Positions 1-5,328 of a stretch of 10,336 nt of DNA are shown piece after piece (the stretch's first letter is position 1; each line of letters opens with the position of its first letter). This DNA is from Prevotellaceae bacterium (lineage in GTDB: Bacteria > Bacteroidota > Bacteroidia > Bacteroidales > UBA932), in assembly GCA_031267155.1 (NCBI GenBank), contig JAIRZR010000365.1, forward strand, positions 1-10,336, given 5' to 3'. Both the position numbers and the translations under genes were made by a program. The notes under the pieces were generated by a model. The model saw nothing but the letters and a program-made list of their open reading frames with translations, searched no databases and was not told where the DNA came from.

Positions 1-294
1 ATCCTGAGTGGTCTGAAGAAAAACGCCATCCTGATCAACACCGCCCGCAGGGAAATTATCGACGAGACTGATTTACTGAGCGCCATGCAGGAAAATCCGG
101 GCATAAAGTACGGTACGGATGTGGCGCCCGACTGTCATGAAAAGATGAAGGAATTTGGAACAAGATATTTCGCTACCCCAAAAAAGATGGGGGCTGAAAC
201 GGAAGAGGCAAACATCAACGCAGCCGTGGCGGCGCTGAACCAGATCATCGACTTCTTTAAGACGGGAAATGAAAAATTCCGCGTAAATAAATAG
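1..294 (+). CDS. serA: D-3-phosphoglycerate dehydrogenase, 3' end only (5' end outside window)
   Basis: The first 97 visible codons are the C-terminal part of an NAD-dependent 2-hydroxyacid dehydrogenase. Such enzymes oxidise 3-phosphoglycerate to 3-phosphohydroxypyruvate in the cytoplasm, the first step of serine synthesis. The NAD-domain signature Asn-Thr-Ala-Arg is followed by the usual Ile-Ile-Asp-Glu and Leu positions. The C-terminus, ending in Phe-Arg-Val-Asn-Lys, closely resembles the short (about 306 aa) SerA of Bacteroides as I remember it, which lacks the regulatory ACT domain. Where canonical enzymes have Thr-Pro-His (catalytic His), this protein has Thr-Pro-Lys-Lys (K codon at 181-183), and the usual catalytic Glu region reads Asp-Val-Ala-Pro-Asp-Cys. 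I believe this is a family trait rather than damage. The reading frame is open from base 1. The gene is followed by a 65-bp gap before rmlD. The family is certain; the exact substrate is inferred from the Bacteroides resemblance. Confidence 0.9.
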   Translation: MLSGLKKNAILINTARREIIDETDLLSAMQENPGIKYGTDVAPDCHEKMKEFGTRYFATPKKMGAETEEANINAAVAALNQIIDFFKTGNEKFRVNK

Positions 295-359
295 AAATAT
301 CCATCCGGAACGCAAACAGAAAATATCAGTTTGAAGAACATGTATAATTTATTAAAAAG

Positions 360-1232
360 ATGAAAAAAATACTCGTAACAGGCGCAAACGGACAGCTTGG
401 CAATGAACTGAGAAAGCTGTCGAAAGACGAAAAGTTTGATTTCATATTTACGGACGTGGACGAACTGGATATAGGCAGCGCCCGGGCATGTTCGAATTTT
501 TTCGATACAGTCAAGCCGCATTTTGTCATCAACTGCGCCGCCTATACAGCTGTAGACAGGGCGGAATCGGAGAAAAAGCTTGCTCGGGAAATAAACGTCG
601 AGGCGGTGAAAAACCTGGTCGCGTCAAGCCTGCCGCACAATGCATACCTGTTTCAGATATCCACCGACTATGTTTTCAATGGAAAATCGACTGTTCCATA
701 CCTGGAATCAGACCGTACCGCACCGCAGTCGGAGTACGGGAAAAGCAAGCTCGACGGGGAAACTGAAGCATTGCGCTATTCCCGATCCCTGGTTATAAGG
801 ACTTCGTGGCTGTATTCTACATTTGGAAACAATTTTGTCAAAACAATGATAAAGCTTGGAAAAGAACGCAAATCGCTGGACGTAGTCTTCGACCAGGTCG
901 GAACTCCCACTTATGCAGAAGATTTGGCGGCGGCAATACTGCGGATTATTGCCAAAGTCAATTCGGGAAGCAAATTCGTTTACGGAACTTTTCATTACAG
1001 TAACGAGGGAGTGTGCAGCTGGTACGACTTTGCCTGTGCGATAATGAAACTGTACGGGCTGAAATGCAAGGTATGTCCCGTCGAATCAAAAGATTATCCC
1101 ACTGCAGCAAAGCGTCCCGAATATGGAGTCCTGAACAAGGCAAAGATAAAATCGACGTATGGAATCGACGTCAGTCACTGGTTTTCAAGTCTGGAACGTA
1201 TGATTGAATCGCTAAAACAGGCAGGCCTGTAG
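360..1232 (+). CDS. rmlD: dTDP-4-dehydrorhamnose reductase
   Basis: This 290-aa protein is a full-length extended short-chain dehydrogenase of the RmlD family. It reduces dTDP-4-keto-L-rhamnose to dTDP-L-rhamnose with NAD(P)H, the last step in making the rhamnose donor for surface polysaccharides. Visible motifs are the nucleotide-binding Gly-Ala-Asn-Gly-Gln-Leu-Gly at residues 8-14, the Asn-Cys-Ala-Ala-Tyr-Thr-Ala-Val-Asp block at 58-66, Ser-Thr-Asp-Tyr-Val-Phe at 101-106 (catalytic Thr), and the Tyr-x-x-x-Lys catalytic pair at Y126/K130. The start at 360 places the glycine-rich motif at the expected N-terminal distance. No Shine-Dalgarno sequence is evident, as is usual in Bacteroidota. The stop is only 8 bp before the next gene, which suggests co-transcription with the ketosynthase and methyltransferase. 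No other rml genes are in the window. Confidence 0.95.
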   Translation: MKKILVTGANGQLGNELRKLSKDEKFDFIFTDVDELDIGSARACSNFFDTVKPHFVINCAAYTAVDRAESEKKLAREINVEAVKNLVASSLPHNAYLFQISTDYVFNGKSTVPYLESDRTAPQSEYGKSKLDGETEALRYSRSLVIRTSWLYSTFGNNFVKTMIKLGKERKSLDVVFDQVGTPTYAEDLAAAILRIIAKVNSGSKFVYGTFHYSNEGVCSWYDFACAIMKLYGLKCKVCPVESKDYPTAAKRPEYGVLNKAKIKSTYGIDVSHWFSSLERMIESLKQAGL

Positions 1233-1240
1233 GTTTATGT

Positions 1241-2401
1241 ATGCGGCAAACTGTCTTTCCGGAAATAAAATCGTACACTGCCATTCATCCTCTGGGTCTT
1301 TCGGCTGAAGACGTTTTCGATTCCATTGCCGGAGGAAAATCCGGGCTGCAGGAAATCCGGAGGGATTTTCTGGAACATCCCGTTTACGCTGCCTGCTTTT
1401 CCGAAGAACAGAACTGCAGGTTGAAGTCCCTGTGCCCGTTTGAGGGGTGGAACAGGTTCGAAAGACTGATCTGGCTTGCGGGAAAGGACGTTCTGGAAAA
1501 GTCCGGTATCACGCTTAATGACAGGGTACTGTTTATTGTCGCAAGCACAAAGGGCGGAATCGAGGAAATCGAAAACAGTCCCGAAAACCTGCTTATTCAT
1601 CTATCCGTTAAAAAGGTAATCGACAAATTGTCCGATGAATACGGTACGGTGAAGCCGCCGTTCTACACTGTCTCGAATGCCTGCATATCGGGACTTTCGG
1701 CAATGATCGCCGGCAAACGGTTTCTGGAGGCGCAAAACTGTGATTATGCTGTGATTATAGGAGCCGATACGGTCAACGATTTTGTGCTGTCGGGCTTCAA
1801 TTCCCTTTTTGCGCTTAGCGACAGGCCGTGCAGACCTTTCGACAGGACAAGGAACGGAATCAATCTGGGAGAAGGCGCCGCCGCTGTGGTTTTGCAGAAT
1901 CACAGGCTTGAAAACATGGATTTTAACCCTGTAAAAATATATTTAACCGGAGGGGCGACAACAAACGACGCCAATCATATATCGGGACCCTCGCGTACGG
2001 GAAAAGAACTCGCGGAAGCTATAAGGAGGTCTGTCAAAGAGGCAAATACCGGCAAGTTTGATTTCCTCTCGGCTCACGGCACTGCGACGATCTACAACGA
2101 CGAGATGGAAAGCAGGGCTTTTGCCGAAGCGGGACTTTCGGACATTCCCGTGCACAGCCTGAAACCGTACACGGGACACACTCTGGGGGCAGCCGGCATT
2201 CTGGAATCCGTGATATGCATCGAAAGCCTCATTCGCAATATCCTGATTCCCACTGCCGGATACACGGAAAACGGGACAGGCAGCAGGCTCAACATGCAGA
2301 CTGATTTGGAGAAAAGGGAAATGAAGCGTTTCATCAAAACCATGTCGGGTTTCGGCGGATGCAATGCGGCGGTTTGTTTCGAAAAGATGATAAAAGATTG
2401 A
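1241..2401 (+). CDS. beta-ketoacyl-ACP synthase (KAS I/II type, aryl-polyene-like)
   Basis: This 386-aa condensing enzyme would join an acyl chain to malonyl-ACP with loss of CO2. The thiolase-fold catalytic triad is complete: Cys148 in Ser-Asn-Ala-Cys-Ile-Ser-Gly, His279 in Ser-Ala-His-Gly-Thr-Ala-Thr, and His313 in Lys-Pro-Tyr-Thr-Gly-His-Thr-Leu-Gly-Ala-Ala-Gly. The C-terminal Gly-Phe-Gly-Gly-Cys-Asn loop is at 370-375. It is slightly short: the usual N-terminal Val-Val-Ile-Thr-Gly strand is poorly conserved. An ATG at 1237 is in another frame, so 1241 is preferred. It starts 8 bp after rmlD and ends 1 bp before the methyltransferase, so translational coupling is likely. In Bacteroidota, similar synthases sit in aryl-polyene or dialkylresorcinol (flexirubin) clusters next to a methyltransferase; this is from memory. 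A housekeeping FabF role is less likely because no fab gene or acyl carrier protein is adjacent. Confidence 0.92.
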   Translation: MRQTVFPEIKSYTAIHPLGLSAEDVFDSIAGGKSGLQEIRRDFLEHPVYAACFSEEQNCRLKSLCPFEGWNRFERLIWLAGKDVLEKSGITLNDRVLFIVASTKGGIEEIENSPENLLIHLSVKKVIDKLSDEYGTVKPPFYTVSNACISGLSAMIAGKRFLEAQNCDYAVIIGADTVNDFVLSGFNSLFALSDRPCRPFDRTRNGINLGEGAAAVVLQNHRLENMDFNPVKIYLTGGATTNDANHISGPSRTGKELAEAIRRSVKEANTGKFDFLSAHGTATIYNDEMESRAFAEAGLSDIPVHSLKPYTGHTLGAAGILESVICIESLIRNILIPTAGYTENGTGSRLNMQTDLEKREMKRFIKTMSGFGGCNAAVCFEKMIKD

Positions 2402-2402
2402 T

Positions 2403-3473
2403 ATGGATAATTATAACACTGATTCGCTGAGGGCGATTGACGCGATACGGCTGGCAAACTGGATAGCTTTTGCCCCGCTTGTTTTTCAGGCTTCGAGGGC
2501 ATTGAAGAATCTCGAAATACTGGATTTAATCGAAAAGGAAAAAGGCAGGGGACTGTCATTAAGCGATATTGCCCTGGGAACGGGATTGCCGGAGTATGGC
2601 GTAAGAGTACTTTGCGAGGCGGGTCTGGCAATTGGACTGCTGTACTGCAGCAGCGAAAAATTTTTCCTTACCAAAGCGGCTTACTTTTTCATGCACAGCG
2701 ACTTTACGCTTGCCAATACGGACTTTGTGAACGATGTATGCTACAATGGAATGTTCTATCTCGAGGAATCTGTCCGCAGCGGGAAACCCGAAGGACTGAA
2801 AACGTTCGGCTCGTGGGACACGGTGTACGAAGGATTGTCGCAGCTTCCTGAAAACGTGCGTACAAGCTGGTTTACATTCGACCATTACTATTCGGACGCT
2901 TCTTTTGACCAGTGTCTGGAACATGTGTTTGAGATTCGTCCCGGAAAGATACTGGATATAGGCGGAAATACGGGAAAATTCGCTTTTAAATGCCTGCAGT
3001 ACAATCCGGAAGTGCATGTGGCAATAGCCGATCTTCCGGGTCAGCTGGAAATGGCAAAACGCAATGCCGCAGAGAAAAACCTGTCGCAGCGCATGACTTT
3101 CGTCGAAACCAATCTGCTGGACGGAAACAGTTCGCTTCCCGAAGGTTACGGCGCCGTATGGCTGAGCCAGTTCCTCGACTGTTTTTCGGAGGATGAAATA
3201 GTTTCAATACTGAAACGCTGCGCTGAAACCATGGACGAAAATACGCGCATCTTTATCCTCGAACCGTTCTGGGACAGACAGCGCTTCGAAACTTCGACAT
3301 TCTGCCTGATTATGACGTCACTGTATTTCACCGCAATAGCCAATGGAAACAGCCGTATGTACACTGCCGGCATATTCTGCAAACTGATAGAAAAAGCAGG
3401 ACTGTCAATAGAAAAAAGTATTGATAATATAGGCGTGGGACATACTTTGCTGAAATGTAAACTGAAAATATAG
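2403..3473 (+). CDS. Class I SAM-dependent methyltransferase (Methyltransf_2-like)
   Basis: This 356-aa protein has the two-part layout of small-molecule methyltransferases. An N-terminal helical, winged-helix-like dimerisation region lies at about 10-95, including Ser-Leu-Ser-Asp-Ile-Ala. A Rossmann SAM-binding domain lies at about 175-350. SAM motif I is Leu-Asp-Ile-Gly-Gly-Asn-Thr-Gly at 184-191, and the acidic ribose-binding residue is D210 in Ala-Asp-Leu-Pro-Gly. At the position where plant-type O-methyltransferases have the catalytic His-Asp-Trp, this protein has Leu258-Asp259-Cys260, so the usual base is absent. It starts 1 bp after the ketosynthase stop, so the pair almost certainly acts in one pathway, perhaps methylating a polyketide or aryl-polyene product. 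It is probably the last gene of the rmlD-ketosynthase-methyltransferase unit, since a 310-bp gap and a new promoter follow. The methylated substrate is unknown. Confidence 0.85.
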   Translation: MDNYNTDSLRAIDAIRLANWIAFAPLVFQASRALKNLEILDLIEKEKGRGLSLSDIALGTGLPEYGVRVLCEAGLAIGLLYCSSEKFFLTKAAYFFMHSDFTLANTDFVNDVCYNGMFYLEESVRSGKPEGLKTFGSWDTVYEGLSQLPENVRTSWFTFDHYYSDASFDQCLEHVFEIRPGKILDIGGNTGKFAFKCLQYNPEVHVAIADLPGQLEMAKRNAAEKNLSQRMTFVETNLLDGNSSLPEGYGAVWLSQFLDCFSEDEIVSILKRCAETMDENTRIFILEPFWDRQRFETSTFCLIMTSLYFTAIANGNSRMYTAGIFCKLIEKAGLSIEKSIDNIGVGHTLLKCKLKI

Positions 3474-3694
3474 GAATAAAATCTTTCACAAGAAGGAATC
3501 CGGCTGCTAAATTACGAAAGATTTCGATATCTGTGTCCAAAAAAAAAATTACATGCCGTCTATTTGGTGGCACGTTTTACTCATAGGGCTAAATCTCTCG
3601 GCCATTTCACAATACATAAAACTATCCCGCGTGCTGAAAGAAACATTTAACGGGGTTGTGAGCAATGCATAGTATAATTTTTTATTTTTTTTTT

Positions 3695-3724
3695 TTTGCA
3701 TATATAAAAAAACATTTATCTTTG
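3695..3724 (+). promoter_or_regulatory. Bacteroidota-type promoter of the efflux operon
   Basis: A -33 box TTTG (3695-3698) and a perfect -7 box TAnnTTTG (TATCTTTG, 3717-3724) are separated by 18 nt, close to the spacing known for the primary sigma factor of Bacteroides. The predicted transcription start is around 3730, which gives a leader of roughly 55 nt before the adaptor ATG at 3784. The T tract directly upstream may act as an A/T-rich activating element. This placement makes the three efflux genes one transcription unit separate from the upstream biosynthetic genes. Confidence 0.75.
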
Positions 3725-3729
3725 ACGCG

Positions 3730-3745
3730 TGAAACGAATGTTTCA
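3730..3745. promoter_or_regulatory. Operator-like palindrome at the predicted transcription start
   Basis: TGAAAC-GAAT-GTTTCA is a perfect 6-bp inverted repeat with a 4-bp centre, starting 5 bp after the -7 box. A dyad at this position would let a dimeric repressor, for example of the TetR/AcrR family that often controls RND pumps, block transcription initiation. No regulator gene is in the window, so the binding protein is unknown and the operator role is inferred. Confidence 0.4.
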
Positions 3746-3783
3746 GAAATTAATTAAGTTCATTTAAATAAAAGATTAACCGT

Positions 3784-4857
3784 ATGACACTCAGATGTAT
3801 CATTTACCCGGCAATAGCAGTTTGTTTGCTATCCTGTTCATCGAAAAAAGCGCAGGAAGAGTCGTCCGGAGAGGTAAAAACGACAAATGTAGAAGACAAG
3901 GCTACAGAAGTAAAAACAAAATTACTGGAATACCGGGATTTCAATTACGAGCTGATTTCCAACGGGACAGTTGCCGCCATGAACAGGGCGGAGCTTCGAT
4001 TTCAAACCCAGGAGATTATCCGGAAGATTTACGTGAAAAACGGCGACCGCGTAACGAAAGGACAGAAACTCGCCGAACTGGACAAATTCAAGCTGGAAAT
4101 AGCCAAAAGCCAGGCAATAGAATCCCTGGAACAGGCTAAGCTCAATTTGCAGGACATACTTCTCGGACAGGTCGATGGATATTCGATAGGCGACGACACG
4201 CTGAATATTCCCGCAGAAAAAATGAAAATAGCCAAAATCAAAAGCAATTACGATCAAAGCCGTAACAACTACGTCATTGCGGAACACAATCTGGATGCAG
4301 CTACCCTGTACGCTCCCTTCGACGGCGTGGTAGCCAACCTGACAGTCAAGGAACTTAACCTGCCCGGTTCCGAAGCCTTCTGCATGATTATCGACAACCG
4401 CAATCCCGAAGTGGTATTCAATGTTCTGGAAAGCGAGATGCCTCTTATCGATCTTAAATACAGGGTGATTGTCTCTCCCGTTTTCATGCCCTCATATACC
4501 GTTGACGGATACATATCGGAAATCAATCCCCTGATAGACAAAAACAGCATGTCGCGGATAAAGGCGAGCATCAGCAACAGGGACAATAAATTATACGAGG
4601 GAATGAACGTGAAAGTCAGGGTACAGCTCCTGCTTGGCAGGCGACTGGCTGTTCCGAAATCCGCCGTTGTACTGCGCACCAACAAAAAGGTAGTGTTCAG
4701 GCTTAAAAACGACCGGGCTGCATGGGTATATGTCCAGACAGGCCAGGAAAACTCCGACAGCTACGTGATTACCGAAGGACTGAACGAAGGCGACCAGATC
4801 ATCTATGACGGAAACATAAACCTCGCCGACGACGCACCCGTCATAGTTAAGAACTAA
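3784..4857 (+). CDS. RND efflux periplasmic adaptor subunit (membrane fusion lipoprotein)
   Basis: This 357-aa protein bridges the inner-membrane pump and the outer-membrane channel of a tripartite exporter. A lipoprotein signal ends in Leu-Leu-Ser-Cys, so Cys18 would be lipidated and anchored in the inner membrane. The order of parts is typical: first lipoyl half at about 58-101, a coiled-coil hairpin at about 102-172 interrupted by a Gly/Asp-rich turn near 129-140, second lipoyl half at about 173-205 (Ala-Pro-Phe-Asp-Gly-Val-Val), beta-barrel at about 206-285, and a membrane-proximal domain from 286 (Ala-Val-Pro-Lys-Ser-Ala-Val). It is the first gene of the efflux operon and follows the promoter at 3695-3724. 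The last three residues, Val-Lys-Asn, and the stop lie inside a 7-bp tandem repeat. The permease starts 471 bp later, an unusually long gap for such operons, filled with repeats. Confidence 0.95.
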   Translation: MTLRCIIYPAIAVCLLSCSSKKAQEESSGEVKTTNVEDKATEVKTKLLEYRDFNYELISNGTVAAMNRAELRFQTQEIIRKIYVKNGDRVTKGQKLAELDKFKLEIAKSQAIESLEQAKLNLQDILLGQVDGYSIGDDTLNIPAEKMKIAKIKSNYDQSRNNYVIAEHNLDAATLYAPFDGVVANLTVKELNLPGSEAFCMIIDNRNPEVVFNVLESEMPLIDLKYRVIVSPVFMPSYTVDGYISEINPLIDKNSMSRIKASISNRDNKLYEGMNVKVRVQLLLGRRLAVPKSAVVLRTNKKVVFRLKNDRAAWVYVQTGQENSDSYVITEGLNEGDQIIYDGNINLADDAPVIVKN

Positions 4858-4872
4858 GAGTTAAGGACTAAG
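4845..4872 (+). repeat. 7-bp tandem repeat, 4 units, overlapping the adaptor stop codon
   Basis: Four consecutive heptamers are AGTTAAG, AACTAAG, AGTTAAG and GACTAAG (consensus near RRYTAAG). The first two encode the end of the adaptor protein (Val-Lys-Asn) and its TAA stop at 4855-4857. The same heptamers in the same phase end the outer-membrane factor gene at 9956-9983, and an inverted copy lies at 5304-5321. Bases 4845-4862 form the left half of an 18-bp perfect inverted repeat with that copy. Confidence 0.85.
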
Positions 4873-4890
4873 GTATGCGAAATAAACAAG

Positions 4891-5030
4891 ATATAACAGA
4901 TTATAAAAAACTCTGGATTGCTTCGTACCTCGCAATGACGGATAACCATCAGACATTACGTCTATTGCACTGCACACGGTTACCCGTCATTGCGAGGCAC
5001 GAAGCAATCCAGAAAGTTCAATTGTTATAT
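4891..5030. repeat. Long inverted-repeat element (MITE- or REP-like)
   Basis: Two 35-nt arms (4913-4947 and 4978-5012) are inverted copies of each other with two mismatches and a 30-nt loop. Weaker outer arms ATATAACA (4891-4898) and TGTTATAT (5023-5030) extend the symmetry. Both mismatches are A/C on this strand and would be U-G wobble pairs in RNA of the opposite strand. The core, ATTGCTTCG next to CCTCGCAATGAC, matches a palindromic repeat family that I remember from intergenic DNA of many unrelated bacteria. There is no transposase and no obvious target-site duplication. In the operon mRNA it would fold into a very stable hairpin between the adaptor and permease messages. Confidence 0.85.
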
Positions 5031-5062
5031 GTTATTAATTTTCCTTCCCTAAAGATAGATGT

Positions 5063-5224
5063 AACAATATGAAAAAAAAGTCAGTATTAAGGGATAAAAG
5101 TTTGGCGTTTACTGTGAGGATCGCTACTATTAAAACCCTGAAAATTAAAAAATTAAAGATATTTAATATGATTAATATAAAAGAGAACAATATGAGAAAA
5201 AAGTCTGTATTAAGTGAGAAACTT
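5063..5224 (+). repeat. Direct repeat pair, about 39 bp, 123 bp apart
   Basis: Copies at 5063-5101 and 5186-5224 share AACAATATGA, then an A-rich stretch, then GTATTAAG with few differences. Each contains an ATG (5069 and 5192) that would start Met-Lys/Arg-Lys-Lys-Ser-Val-Leu. The spacing of 123 bp is exactly 41 codons, and both copies lie in one open frame running from 5069 to 5365 (98 codons), which overlaps the permease start by 37 bp. Whether that frame is translated is doubtful. Confidence 0.7.
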
Positions 5225-5241
5225 TCGCAGTTTCTTCAAAA

Positions 5242-5301
5242 TAAAGGGAAAATGACACCGTTGCCGGTAGTTAAAGGAAAAATTACACCTCCGACGTCAG
5301 T
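5242..5301 (+). repeat. 30-bp tandem direct repeat, 2 imperfect copies
   Basis: The two units start at 5242 and 5272 and match at about 21 of 30 bases. In the open frame from 5069 they would read Lys-Gly-Lys-Met-Thr-Pro and Lys-Gly-Lys-Ile-Thr-Pro, so the period is ten codons. Four of the seven codon differences are third-position only, which weakly suggests that an ancestor was coding. No family is recognised. Confidence 0.6.
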
Positions 5302-5303
5302 CA

Positions 5304-5321
5304 AACTCTTAGTTCTTAACT
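5304..5321 (-). repeat. Inverted heptamer copy before the permease start
   Basis: AACTCTTAGTTCTTAACT is the exact reverse complement of 4845-4862, carrying two full heptamer units and part of a third on the opposite strand. It ends 7 bp before the permease ATG at 5329, so the whole adaptor-permease spacer is bounded by an 18-bp perfect inverted repeat with 441 bp between the arms. Confidence 0.85.
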
Positions 5322-5328
5322 CAAAAAG

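Larger units (their letters stand above)
3474..3783. other. 310-bp intergenic region with efflux-operon promoter
   Basis: No convincing gene lies here. Just after the methyltransferase stop is a 9-bp inverted repeat (AAATCTTTC at 3479-3487, GAAAGATTT at 3516-3524) with a 28-nt loop and no U tract, so it is at best a weak transcript-end structure. A run of 11 A lies at 3539-3549, and T tracts at 3678-3683 and 3685-3697 lead directly into the -33 box of the promoter annotated separately. The last 60 bp form the AT-rich 5' leader of the adaptor gene. Confidence 0.6.

Noticed and set aside
330..352. TTTG and TATAATTTAT upstream of rmlD as a promoter
   Set aside because: The spacing is wrong, the -7 box is poor and the start site would fall at the ATG; read-through from serA is equally likely.
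3607..3697. TCACAA/TTGTGA with inner CCCG/CGGG followed by a T tract as an intrinsic terminator
   Set aside because: The stem is short and broken by large loops, and it ends 16 nt before the first T run, so it is not a convincing terminator.
4913..5012. CRISPR-like repeat
   Set aside because: There are only two copies and they are inverted, with one spacer; it is a hairpin element, not an array.
4875..5072. 65-codon open frame after the adaptor
   Set aside because: It is read straight through both arms of the inverted-repeat element; the peptide is just a translation of the repeat.
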